Shown one piece after another: positions 45,058 through 54,156 of a stretch of 63,484 nt of DNA (position 1 is the stretch's first letter; every line of letters starts with the position of its first letter). The position numbers were made by a program, and so were the translations under genes. Origin of the DNA: Chloroflexota bacterium (GTDB lineage: Bacteria > Chloroflexota > UBA6077 > FW602-bin22 > JAMCVK01); assembly GCA_023475225.1 (NCBI GenBank), contig JAMCVK010000048.1, forward strand, positions 1 to 63,484, written 5' to 3'. The notes under the pieces were generated by a model. The model searched no databases. It saw nothing but the letters and a program-made list of their open reading frames with translations, and was not told where the DNA came from.

Positions 45058-46004
45058 AAACCATTCTCGTCACAGGTGGGGCCGGGTTTATCGGTTCACA
45101 CCTGGTCGAAAGACTCCTGGAACACGATTTTTACGTCGTCTGCCTGGACGATTTAAATGATTATTACGATCCCAACATCAAGCGAGCCAACATTGCTCCC
45201 TTCCTCGCCAAGCCCTCCTTCGAATTCGTCAAGGGTGATATCCGAGATACAGTTCTGCTCACGGAGCTTTTCCAGAGATACAAGTTTTGGATAGTCGTAC
45301 ATCTGGCTGCCCGAGCAGGTGTCAGGCCATCCTTGCAAGATCCCCATTTGTATCTGGATGTCAATGTAAGAGGCACCCTGAACCTCCTGCAATGTAGCGT
45401 AGATAGCGACATCCCAAAATTCATCTACGGCTCTTCTTCCTCGGTATATGGCCTCAATCAGAAGGTCCCCTTCAGCGAAACGGACAATGTCTCGTCCCCG
45501 ATCTCTCCCTATGCCGTGTCAAAAGCCTCCGCAGAGCTTCTCTGCCACACCTACCACCACCTTCACCATCTACCCATCATCATCTTGCGCTTCTTCACCG
45601 TGTATGGCCCACGACAACGGCCAGACTTGGCCATCCATAAGTTTACGAGGCTGATCGACCAGGGCAAAGAGGTGCCCATGTTCGGCGATGGAAGCTCCAA
45701 GCGAGACTACACCTACATTGATGATGTTATTGATGGTGTCGCAAAGGCCATGAACTATGAGACCCAATTCGATATATTCAATCTCGGCAATTCACACCCG
45801 GTAGAATTAAGATATCTAATCCACCTGATCGAAGAAAATCTAGGTAAGAGAGCGATAATCGCAGAGCTACCCGAACAGGCAGGGGATGTGCCCATAACCT
45901 TTGCCGATATATCCAAGTCGCAAAGGCTACTGGGTTATAATCCCAGAACCCCGATCGAGGAGGGGATAAGGTCCTTCATACGCTGGTACTATGACTATAA
46001 GTAG
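45054..46004 (+). CDS. UDP-glucuronate 4-epimerase-like NAD-dependent epimerase
   Basis: A 316-residue extended SDR: TGGAGFIGSHL at the N-terminus, YAVSK with the catalytic Tyr/Lys, GSSSSVYG and RFFTVYGPRQRPD. The stretch LNDYYDPNIKRANI and LAARAGVRPSL are typical of UDP-glucuronate C4 epimerases, which make UDP-galacturonate. UDP-glucose 4-epimerase is the alternative. It overlaps the Wzz gene by ATGA. Confidence 0.85.
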   Translation: MKTILVTGGAGFIGSHLVERLLEHDFYVVCLDDLNDYYDPNIKRANIAPFLAKPSFEFVKGDIRDTVLLTELFQRYKFWIVVHLAARAGVRPSLQDPHLYLDVNVRGTLNLLQCSVDSDIPKFIYGSSSSVYGLNQKVPFSETDNVSSPISPYAVSKASAELLCHTYHHLHHLPIIILRFFTVYGPRQRPDLAIHKFTRLIDQGKEVPMFGDGSSKRDYTYIDDVIDGVAKAMNYETQFDIFNLGNSHPVELRYLIHLIEENLGKRAIIAELPEQAGDVPITFADISKSQRLLGYNPRTPIEEGIRSFIRWYYDYK

Positions 46005-47604
46005 TTCGTCAGATATTGCTCAAGAGGACATCGTTATCCAAAGGCAGGAGCTGGCTACCGGCCAACGGCTATTCGGTTCTACCCTGGCTATAACATTCTT
46101 TTCATTTCTAAATATCATCGTTAGCTTTATCATCCAGGTTGTTCTGGCGGCCAAATTCGGCACAAGCGCGGAGATGGACGCCTATCTAGCTGCGACGACA
46201 CTACCACAGTTGGTCATTACTGTATTGATTGGTTCCTTAAATCTCACCTTCATACCGGTATTTGTGGAATACGAGACCAAGAGTAGCCGAAAGGAAGCCT
46301 GGTCTATTGCCTGCAATTTCACTAGCCTGCTCCTTCTAGCCCTTACCGCCATAACTATGATCGGAATGGTATTGACACCCTGGTTAATCACCATAACTGC
46401 GCCCGGATTCGATAGGGAGCGGCAGGAATTAGCGATCCTTCTGGCCCGTATCCTCTTTCCAGGTATCATCTTCAGTGGACTGGGAGCATTACTAGCCAGC
46501 GTCTACTACTCAGAACAGCGCTTTGCTCTTCCCTCTATAGCGCTAGTGTCAAACAGCCTCACTCTGCTCGTTGTCGTGATCGCGCTGGCCGGTCGTCTCG
46601 GTATCTCCAGCGTAGCCCTGGGAACTCCTGCTGGGGCGATAGTGCAGTGCTTGTTCTTGGCACCAAAACTTATAAAGGAGCATGGATTTCCAGCTAGATT
46701 TGATCTTAGGCACCCCGGCGTCAGCCAGATCGTGCGCTTGATGGCGCCATTGGTGGCTGCGGCAGCTTTCTACCGGGCCACTACCCTGGTTGATCGTTTC
46801 CTGGCCTCTAGTTTACCAGAAGGAAGCATCTCCTATCTGGGTTACGCTCACCGATTCCTCACTGTACTGCTCATCATCACTGGCAGTGGACTCTCACTAT
46901 CGATCGTACCTTTAATGTCTCAATATGCCGCTAAGAAAGACCTGGAAAGGCTGCGCCATATCCTCTCCTTGGGAGTGAGAGTATCCATCCTCATCGCTGC
47001 CCCAGTTACTATCGTCTTGATTCCACTGATGGCACCTACCATCCAGCTCCTCTTCGAAAGGGGTGCCTTCGATCACCAAGCCACAGAGGCGATGGCTATG
47101 ATCATGCTTTTCTACTCCGGAGCCCTCTTTGCTGGAACTATAGGCATGGTTTTAGGCCAAGGTTATTACGTTCTACAGGATACGCTGACCGCAGCTATCC
47201 TGGGAATACTAGAGATGATCTTATACGTGGTGCTCTGTGTGACCTTAGTTCAATTCCTATCTTACCTGGGATTGGCTCTAGCCTACTCAATAGTATACCT
47301 GGTAAGCATCCTGATTAACTTAATAGTATTGCGGCGCCGCTTGAGCGGCATCGAGGGACAAAGGATCGTTCAATTTTCCCTGCCCATCCTGCTGGCAGCT
47401 GCTGTGGCTGGGCTGGTTGCCCATATGGGAGTAACCGTCTTAAACCTATTTAATGGTTATTTAGCTCTGAAAATAATGTCCTCTGCTTTGCTGGCTACGC
47501 TCGCCTACACCTTTCTTGCCTTCTATGTGTTTAAGCTGGAAGAATGTCGCTATGTTCAGCAGCTGGTTAGCGAACGGCTGCGAGTCTTGAAGAGGCCAAT
47601 TTGA
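45991..47604 (+). CDS. MurJ/MviN-family lipid-linked oligosaccharide flippase
   Basis: A 537-residue membrane protein with about 14 spans. It has the MurJ-type segments AAKFGTSAEMDAYLAA, LNLTFIPVFV, FERGAFD and GLALAYSIVYLVSILIN. MurJ flips lipid II; in a polysaccharide locus a relative may replace Wzx and flip the lipid-linked repeat unit. Its start overlaps the epimerase gene by 14 nt. Whether another murJ exists in the genome cannot be seen. Confidence 0.85.
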   Translation: MTISSSSDIAQEDIVIQRQELATGQRLFGSTLAITFFSFLNIIVSFIIQVVLAAKFGTSAEMDAYLAATTLPQLVITVLIGSLNLTFIPVFVEYETKSSRKEAWSIACNFTSLLLLALTAITMIGMVLTPWLITITAPGFDRERQELAILLARILFPGIIFSGLGALLASVYYSEQRFALPSIALVSNSLTLLVVVIALAGRLGISSVALGTPAGAIVQCLFLAPKLIKEHGFPARFDLRHPGVSQIVRLMAPLVAAAAFYRATTLVDRFLASSLPEGSISYLGYAHRFLTVLLIITGSGLSLSIVPLMSQYAAKKDLERLRHILSLGVRVSILIAAPVTIVLIPLMAPTIQLLFERGAFDHQATEAMAMIMLFYSGALFAGTIGMVLGQGYYVLQDTLTAAILGILEMILYVVLCVTLVQFLSYLGLALAYSIVYLVSILINLIVLRRRLSGIEGQRIVQFSLPILLAAAVAGLVAHMGVTVLNLFNGYLALKIMSSALLATLAYTFLAFYVFKLEECRYVQQLVSERLRVLKRPI

Positions 47605-48395
47605 GTTTGGGCCACGCTGCAAATGGTGTCAGGCGCTGGTATAACGAGACCGCGGCGCAATTTGAACAGAGATATTGTGGCTTCGGTGGTTGGTACTATA
47701 AGGAATTCGAGGAGAACCTGGTTCACGAGCTGGTTGACGTGTGCGGCAAAGACATCCTTGATTTAGGTACAGGGGGAGGGAGATTCGCTCTGGCCGTCGC
47801 TGAGCGGGCCAAGACGGTTATCGGCATCGACATCTCTGCAGAAATGATCAGGATCGCTAACTCAAAGGTCAGGGGCGAACAAAACGTTCAGTTTTATGTT
47901 ATGGATGCTTCACAGACAACCTTCAACAACGACGCCTTTGACTTAGTCCTTTCCTTAGGAATGTTCGAATACATTGATGACCCACTCCCCTTTCTCAGGG
48001 AGGTTTTCCGCCTCCTGCGACCTGGGGGCGAATTCGTATTCACCTGCCACCAAAGGACCAGAGAAATACTGCCCCAAGCTATAAGAGGGATAATCAAAAC
48101 ATTAATTCGCCGGAAGCCTTCGCCACAGGTTCGAGATCAATATTATCGAACAACTAGCTATCGGATCAGGGATTTATCCGAGAAATTGAGCATCACCGGC
48201 CTAGATTTGCTGTTCTATAGTTCAACCTTCTTTGGCCTTCCGACACGGCTGGTGAATGTGGCAGCCAAGATCAAAATAAAAGGATTGGCGCCCCTGATAC
48301 TCCGCCTTGCCGTCTGGCTAAATAGATTCCTGGGTACCTGGAACCCCACACGAGAATACGGGCCAGTGCTTATTGTAGCTGCCAGAAAGAGATAG
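47601..48395 (+). CDS. SAM-dependent methyltransferase
   Basis: A 264-residue class I methyltransferase with motif I DILDLGTGGGRFAL and motif II-like GIDISAEMIRIAN, then LVLSLGMFEYIDDP and LRPGGEFVFT. The last 100 residues have no recognised signature and look membrane-associated. It starts with TTG in a TTGA overlap with the flippase gene. Likely modifies a sugar or lipid intermediate; target unknown. Confidence 0.82.
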   Translation: MSLGHAANGVRRWYNETAAQFEQRYCGFGGWYYKEFEENLVHELVDVCGKDILDLGTGGGRFALAVAERAKTVIGIDISAEMIRIANSKVRGEQNVQFYVMDASQTTFNNDAFDLVLSLGMFEYIDDPLPFLREVFRLLRPGGEFVFTCHQRTREILPQAIRGIIKTLIRRKPSPQVRDQYYRTTSYRIRDLSEKLSITGLDLLFYSSTFFGLPTRLVNVAAKIKIKGLAPLILRLAVWLNRFLGTWNPTREYGPVLIVAARKR

Positions 48396-48401
48396 CCAAA
48401 T

Positions 48402-48968
48402 ATGACTGAGGAGAGTAAGATTCGCTTAGGTATCAAAGAGTTGCGGGCCCTCTTGGGCCGCGATAGCCAGGAGATCCGTATCGATTTGGGTTGTGGGAAC
48501 CGTAAGAGACCCGGACATATCGGTGTGGATAAGCACTCTCTGCCTGGGATAGACATCGTTTGGGATGTAGAAAATGGCTTACCTTTCGAGGACAATTGTG
48601 TCGACTATATCTATTCTGAGTTCCTTTTCGAGCATGTGCGGAATCTCATCTTCCTGTTTCAGGAAGTCTACCGAGTCTGCCGGCACAATGCCATCGTGGA
48701 GATCATTGTTCCCTATTATGCCTCCATCGGTGCCTTCAAAGATCCAACCCACGTCCAGTTCTTCACCGAGGAGACGATCCGTTATTTCACGACGGATAGG
48801 TGGTACGGCTCCGACTATGGGATCAACACAAATTTCGAAGTGGTCAAGATCACCTATAATTACAGGCGCCCTTTCTCAGGCCGGTTGCCCTTTATGTGGC
48901 TCTTCCGACGCTATCTATGGAATGTCGTCCATTCTATGCGCCTAGAGCTCAGAGTAGTGAAAATATAG
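48402..48968 (+). CDS. SAM-dependent methyltransferase-like protein
   Basis: A 188-residue protein of the short methyltransferase type found in polysaccharide loci: IRIDLGCGNRKRPGHIGVD, LPFEDNCVDYIYSEFLFEHV and DPTHVQFFTEETIRYF. It lacks a C-terminal substrate domain. It lies 6 nt after the previous methyltransferase gene. Target unknown. Confidence 0.78.
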   Translation: MTEESKIRLGIKELRALLGRDSQEIRIDLGCGNRKRPGHIGVDKHSLPGIDIVWDVENGLPFEDNCVDYIYSEFLFEHVRNLIFLFQEVYRVCRHNAIVEIIVPYYASIGAFKDPTHVQFFTEETIRYFTTDRWYGSDYGINTNFEVVKITYNYRRPFSGRLPFMWLFRRYLWNVVHSMRLELRVVKI

Positions 48969-49025
48969 TCCGAGGGGTATCCCCAGAACACATACCAATA
49001 ATACCAATAAATTGAGGGGGAGACG

Positions 49026-50138
49026 ATGATACCAGTATTCAAGCCTTCTGTTGACGAAGAGGAGTTGGAAGCCCTTCGAGAGGTGCTGGCCTCAGGCTGG
49101 ATTGGGCTGGGACCGAAAACGAAAGAGTTTGAACAACAGTTCGCCAACTACATCGGCACCAAATACGCTGTTGGCTTTAACTCAGCCACCGCCGCCCTGC
49201 ATATGTCCGTTGTCATTTCTAACCTGGGTCCCGGCGATGAGGTCATCAGTCCTTCCTTGACCTTCATCTCGACGAATCACGTTATACTTTATGTGGGAGC
49301 CACACCAGTCTTCGCTGATATTGAGGAGGATACCCTTTGTGTAAGCCCAGCGGACATCGAGCGCAAAATAACGGCTAAGACACGGGCGATCATGGTAGTA
49401 CACTACGGTGGTCACCCTTGTGATATGGATCCTATAATGGAGATAGCTCGGGCCAGAGGGATAACGGTCATCGAGGATGCGGCACATGCCTGCGGATCAG
49501 AATATAAGGGACGGAAGGCAGGCACGCTCGGCAACCTGGGCTGCTTCAGTTTCCACGCAGTGAAAAACCTCACTACTGGCGAAGGTGGTATGATCACCAC
49601 CAATTCCGAGGAGGAGGCCAAGCGCCTGTTGAAGCTCCGCTGGATGGGCATCACTAAGGATACTTGGAAACGTTCAGAGACAGGCGAGAGGTATTCCTGG
49701 TACTATGAGGTGGAGGAGGTCGGTTTTAAGAACCATATGAGCGATATAGCCGCCGCTATCGGCATTATTCAATTGCGCAAATTGGCGCAGAGCAACGCCA
49801 GACGGCGTCAGATAGTGAAGCAATACAGTGAGGCCTTCGCCGATCTTGATTGGTTGCAAACCCCTGTAGAAAAGGAGTGGGCTAAGAGCGCCTGTCACAA
49901 CTATGTCGTGAAGGTCGAAAAACGAGATAGGTTCATGGCCCATCTTCAGGAGGCAGGCATTGCCAGCAGCGTGCATTATATACCGAATCACCACTACGCA
50001 ATGTACAAACAGTATTCAGCCGATGTTCCGCTGACCGAGAGGGTCTGGACCAAGCTGGTCACCTTGCCTCTCTATCCTGACCTTACCGCCTCAGACAGCG
50101 ATAGAATCATAACCGCCGTGCGCAGTTTCAAGCCATAA
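49026..50138 (+). CDS. DegT/DnrJ/EryC1/StrS-family sugar aminotransferase
   Basis: A 370-residue PLP enzyme. GFNSATAALHMSV binds the cofactor phosphate, VIEDAAHACGSEYKG contains the ring-binding Asp, and FHAVKNLTTGEGG contains the lysine for the Schiff base. It adds an amino group to a nucleotide-linked keto sugar. GGGGGAG precedes ATG 49026. Confidence 0.92.
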   Translation: MIPVFKPSVDEEELEALREVLASGWIGLGPKTKEFEQQFANYIGTKYAVGFNSATAALHMSVVISNLGPGDEVISPSLTFISTNHVILYVGATPVFADIEEDTLCVSPADIERKITAKTRAIMVVHYGGHPCDMDPIMEIARARGITVIEDAAHACGSEYKGRKAGTLGNLGCFSFHAVKNLTTGEGGMITTNSEEEAKRLLKLRWMGITKDTWKRSETGERYSWYYEVEEVGFKNHMSDIAAAIGIIQLRKLAQSNARRRQIVKQYSEAFADLDWLQTPVEKEWAKSACHNYVVKVEKRDRFMAHLQEAGIASSVHYIPNHHYAMYKQYSADVPLTERVWTKLVTLPLYPDLTASDSDRIITAVRSFKP

Positions 50139-50156
50139 CAGAGTGAAGTCCGACCG

Positions 50157-51239
50157 ATGAAGGTTCTCTTTCTTACATACGGCACCAAAATCGTAGCCAG
50201 TAGTCGAACTAGGGTTTATCAATATCTGCCCTATTTGGAGCAAGAGGGCATCGGCTATAAGGTGATCCCCCTCCTCTCGGAAGAGGAGTGCCAAAGGGCG
50301 ATGCTCTTCCCCCAGATTGAGAAATCTCCGCTGGACTTCACTGCGCTACGTCATAAACTGGGAAGAGTGCTAAGGGTGCTTCTCTTCTTGGCTTTGGCGT
50401 CACACTTCGATGTACTTTTCATCCAAAAAGTGCTCCTGCCTATAGGTTTACAAAAGATGGTACAGCGCCTAAATGGCAAAATTATCTTCGATTTTGACGA
50501 TGCCATCTACGCCAGCCACCCAACACTCATCGGTCTTCGTTCTACCGCACGAGCGGTAGAAAGACTGGCACGCTCTCTGAAAATGAGCCGATATGTGATC
50601 CTGGAGAACAGATACACCGCTGAATTCGCCTCCCAATATAACCGGAATATAGTGATGATCACTGGGCCAATCGATACGGAATACTATCGACCGAGGCAAG
50701 ACAAGGGATCAGCCCAGTTAGTCATCGGCTGGGTCGGCAGTCCACCCAACACCGTCTACCTGGAACCGTTGTACGCTGTCTTCCGCCAGCTTTGTCGACG
50801 CTACAAGGACCTTTCCATCGAACTGGTAGGAGCAGGCCCCGTCGGCCTGGCCGGTGTTCCACTCCTTATCAAGCCGTGGCGATCAGAAGGTGAGGTGCAA
50901 GACCTGCAACGCTTCGATATAGGATTGATGCCCTTACCCGATGATGAGTGGTCACGAGGCAAGGGTGGTTATAAGCTACTACAATACATGGCCATTGGTA
51001 TCCCCAGCGTAGCCTCACCGGTAGGCATCAACTGTGAGCTGATTCAGGAAGGGACGACTGGCTTTCTAGCCGATTCGCCTGAGGAATGGGTCGAGAAGCT
51101 AAGCCTCCTGATTGAAAACGGGGAGCTCAGGCACCAGATGGGCATGGTCGGGAGACGATTGGTAGAGGAGCACTATTCCCTGAGGGCCAGTGCCCCACAA
51201 TTCCTAGAGACGATCAGAGCCACGGCCGCTCGCTATTAG
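50157..51239 (+). CDS. Glycosyltransferase, GT4-like
   Basis: A 360-residue GT-B protein. N-terminal domain starts KVLFLTYGTKIVASSRTRVY, followed by IIFDFDDAIYASHPT; the C-terminal half has IGWVGSPPN, a short substrate loop and GGYKLLQYMAIGIPSVASPVG with the Glu-rich donor site replaced by GGYKLLQY. It should add a sugar to the lipid-linked repeat unit. Substrate unknown. Confidence 0.85.
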   Translation: MKVLFLTYGTKIVASSRTRVYQYLPYLEQEGIGYKVIPLLSEEECQRAMLFPQIEKSPLDFTALRHKLGRVLRVLLFLALASHFDVLFIQKVLLPIGLQKMVQRLNGKIIFDFDDAIYASHPTLIGLRSTARAVERLARSLKMSRYVILENRYTAEFASQYNRNIVMITGPIDTEYYRPRQDKGSAQLVIGWVGSPPNTVYLEPLYAVFRQLCRRYKDLSIELVGAGPVGLAGVPLLIKPWRSEGEVQDLQRFDIGLMPLPDDEWSRGKGGYKLLQYMAIGIPSVASPVGINCELIQEGTTGFLADSPEEWVEKLSLLIENGELRHQMGMVGRRLVEEHYSLRASAPQFLETIRATAARY

Positions 51240-51250
51240 CGAGGAGAGCG

Positions 51251-52420
51251 ATGGGTAGAACCAAGATCCTATACGTAAACGCTACTGCAGACTTATACGG
51301 AGCCAGCCGCTCCTTGTTGCGCCTGCTTTCCGTCCTCAACCGCCAACGCTATGAGCCTATCGTCGTTTTACCAGGCGAAGGACCCCTCAGAAAAGAGCTG
51401 GAATCGAACGATATCGGTGTGGTCGTACAGCCATCATTGAGCGTCATTCGGCGGCGCCTCTTCCACAGCTGGCGAGTGGTGCCTTTTCTCTTCTCCATCA
51501 TCATCTCCGTTGTCCAGCTGGCTAATCTTATCAGACAAAGACGCATCGACATCGTCCACAGCAACAATGGGGTGGTGCTCTCCGGCGCCCTGGCGGCAAA
51601 ACTGATGAGACGACCCCACGTTTGGCACCTGCGGGAAATCTACGCCGAATATCCACTCCTATGGTCCTTTTTTGCTCCTCTGGCACTTTGGACCTCACAA
51701 AGGATCATCTGCGTCTCCAAGGCTGTGCGGGATCAGTTCGGATCGAAGGCGAACGATGATGTTCGCCTGATTTATAATGGACTGGACCTAAGGACGTACG
51801 ACAATTTACCTCAGGAAGCCGTGATTGACTTCCAAAATCGCTTTGGACTTGACCCTGAGGAAAAGCTGGTGGTAGCTATAGGCCGCATCAGCTCCTGGAA
51901 GGGACATGACTTCTTCTTGAAAGCTTGTGCTCTGCTCAAGGATAGAATTCCCAGGGCTAAGTTCATGATCGTGGGCGATTGCTTTCCGGGCAATGAAGCC
52001 TATCTGGAAAATCTGCAGCGCCTAGTCAAAGAGCTTGGCCTCGAAAAGCAGGTGATTTTCACTGGATTCATCGCTGATACCCGCCCGGTACTTGCCCGGG
52101 CCGATGTCTTCGTTCTCCCCTCCATCCTCGGCGAACCCTTTGGAGGGGTCGTTCTGGAGGCCATGGCCATGCGCAAAGCTATCGTAGCCACCAATGTGGG
52201 GGGGACTCTGGAGCAGATAGAGCACGAACGATCTGGAATCCTGGTTCCCACCGATAGTGCAGAACAGTTAGCCAGGGCCATAGAGAGAATTTTAACAGAC
52301 AAGGCCCTCCAGTACAGCCTGAGGGCTGGGGCGCGAAGGCGCTTAGAGGAGATGTTTACACTGGATAAAACAGTCTCCCAGATTGAGGAGCTCTACGCCT
52401 CACTGTCCGAAGGAAACTGA
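51251..52420 (+). CDS. Glycosyltransferase family 4
   Basis: A 389-residue GT-B enzyme with YGASRSLLRLLSVLN near the N-terminus, VVAIGRISSWKGHDFFLKA and the EX7E-type donor site EPFGGVVLEAMAMRKAIVAT. It retains the anomeric configuration of its nucleotide sugar donor by family. GGAG precedes ATG 51251, 11 nt after the previous glycosyltransferase gene. Confidence 0.9.
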   Translation: MGRTKILYVNATADLYGASRSLLRLLSVLNRQRYEPIVVLPGEGPLRKELESNDIGVVVQPSLSVIRRRLFHSWRVVPFLFSIIISVVQLANLIRQRRIDIVHSNNGVVLSGALAAKLMRRPHVWHLREIYAEYPLLWSFFAPLALWTSQRIICVSKAVRDQFGSKANDDVRLIYNGLDLRTYDNLPQEAVIDFQNRFGLDPEEKLVVAIGRISSWKGHDFFLKACALLKDRIPRAKFMIVGDCFPGNEAYLENLQRLVKELGLEKQVIFTGFIADTRPVLARADVFVLPSILGEPFGGVVLEAMAMRKAIVATNVGGTLEQIEHERSGILVPTDSAEQLARAIERILTDKALQYSLRAGARRRLEEMFTLDKTVSQIEELYASLSEGN

Positions 52421-52433
52421 GGGGAAGATTAAG

Positions 52434-53939
52434 TTGAACATTTCCCAAACGAACAATAGTCCCTATAAACTGCTATCGCCTCAACAGTTATTTATCATCT
52501 TAGCGGCTGTGGCCGCCCTGGGCCTTTTCGTTTATTTAGAATTCAACCCCTGGTTGGTGTTGGTGACCGCCCTGGTGCTCTTTATGGTAGGCATCGCCCT
52601 GACCAATGCTCGAAAGGGGCTGGTCCTCTTTCTTTTATTTGTGCCATTTGTCGATCTGGCCAAACGATTGTTATTCCTCGTCCCGGGCGCTACTGGACTG
52701 GAATATCAATGGATCTTGCTGCTTCCCGACCTTATCCTCATTGGGCTAGTGATCAACCTGGCTTATAACCTTTTGCTGAGAAGGAGTATCAGCTATCGTT
52801 TGGGGTACCTGGATTTACCCATTTTACTTTTTTTCCTCTGGTCGATCATAGATATATTTAACCCAGCCGGTTCCATCATAGTTGGGCTCATTGGATTCAA
52901 GCTGTTCGAAATTTATATTCTCCTTTACTTCGCTGCAGCTATCATCATGCGCACCTGGGCTGACCTGGCGAGGGTCTTCAAGCTAACCATAGCCTGTGCT
53001 CTTATAGCTGCCACCTACGGCTTCTATCAAGCCCTATTTGGATTCGCCTGGTTTGAAAGAGAGTGGCTGGCCAGCGGCCTCACCGAGCTGGCTGCGCCGG
53101 GGACAATAGCCCTCTATGGCATCGCCCGTATCTTCTCCACCTTCGCCAGTCACGAACAATTCGGTTTTTATCTCAGTTTCGCCGGCATCTTCACCATAGC
53201 CATGCTCCCCGTGAATAAACCATCCGGAGGCCTCATACTCACCTACATCGTTGGCGCTCTCCTTCGAACGCTCTCCCGCGCCTCCTGGCTGACCTTCCTG
53301 GTGGGAGCGACGAGCTCATTTCTCCTGCTCCAAGAGAGGCGAAGACGATTGCTTTACACTGGACTTCTGGCGTTCAGTCTGATCATCAGTTTCTTAGTGA
53401 TCACCCAGGTCATCAGTCGTCTTCCCCTGGCCCAGAACCCCTTTATGGAACGGGCTCTTACGACGGGCACCTACGCCGCCCGGATTAACACTATTCGGGG
53501 ATTCTTGCAAGATCCTTCATACTACAAGATAGCAGGAAATGGCACGGGAATGATGTGGGCTGCCTGGCGGACAGGAGCTGTGCAATTCCAGCAAGTGTCA
53601 CATATCGGTCTGATCGATATATCCTACGAGCTGGGCTTGGTCGGCTTAACCCTGTTCCTCTGGTTCATCTGGCGTTTTCTAAGGGTTGGTTGGCAACGAA
53701 TCAGGCAGGTTCCCCCCGGTTTTCCCCGCCGGGCGACCATCGCTATGTACTCAATCATCATCGGTATTCTGATCGCCAATGCCGTAGCCACGACGGTCCT
53801 TCCTTTGCGCCCCGTCCAGGCCTATCTCTGGCTACTGCTGGGTACTCTCTCTCGGGCGGATCGGCTGGGATCGAGGGGGGAAGTCAACAAGGGAAGCGCC
53901 AGACCTGGCGATAACTCAAATTCTCCACCCTCTCAGTGA
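52434..53939 (+). CDS. O-antigen ligase/polymerase (Wzy/WaaL-like) membrane protein
   Basis: A 501-residue protein with about 11-12 spans and a longer outer loop before the last spans (ALTTGTYAARINTIRGFLQD, HIGLIDISYELGLVGL), as in the O-antigen ligase superfamily. It probably polymerises the repeat unit outside the membrane. TTG 52434 with GAGGGGA before it is chosen; the frame extends to 52383 inside the preceding gene. The polar C-terminal tail is unusual but short. Confidence 0.83.
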   Translation: MNISQTNNSPYKLLSPQQLFIILAAVAALGLFVYLEFNPWLVLVTALVLFMVGIALTNARKGLVLFLLFVPFVDLAKRLLFLVPGATGLEYQWILLLPDLILIGLVINLAYNLLLRRSISYRLGYLDLPILLFFLWSIIDIFNPAGSIIVGLIGFKLFEIYILLYFAAAIIMRTWADLARVFKLTIACALIAATYGFYQALFGFAWFEREWLASGLTELAAPGTIALYGIARIFSTFASHEQFGFYLSFAGIFTIAMLPVNKPSGGLILTYIVGALLRTLSRASWLTFLVGATSSFLLLQERRRRLLYTGLLAFSLIISFLVITQVISRLPLAQNPFMERALTTGTYAARINTIRGFLQDPSYYKIAGNGTGMMWAAWRTGAVQFQQVSHIGLIDISYELGLVGLTLFLWFIWRFLRVGWQRIRQVPPGFPRRATIAMYSIIIGILIANAVATTVLPLRPVQAYLWLLLGTLSRADRLGSRGEVNKGSARPGDNSNSPPSQ

Positions 53940-54156
53940 AGACGCTCTGCAATTATTTCTGCCAGTGGACCACCAGGCTTGACCGGATTAAGGCGTTTGA
54001 ATATAATCGTTGCAAGCCCACGATGGGGCAGACTAGTCGTTAGCTATGCCCATGGGTCATTAGATTAATATGTATATATGTATCCCATCGGGTACACTAG
54101 GCTCCCCATAATTCAGGCCTGGCCATCCGATCAAGGGAAGCAACCCAAGGAGACGA

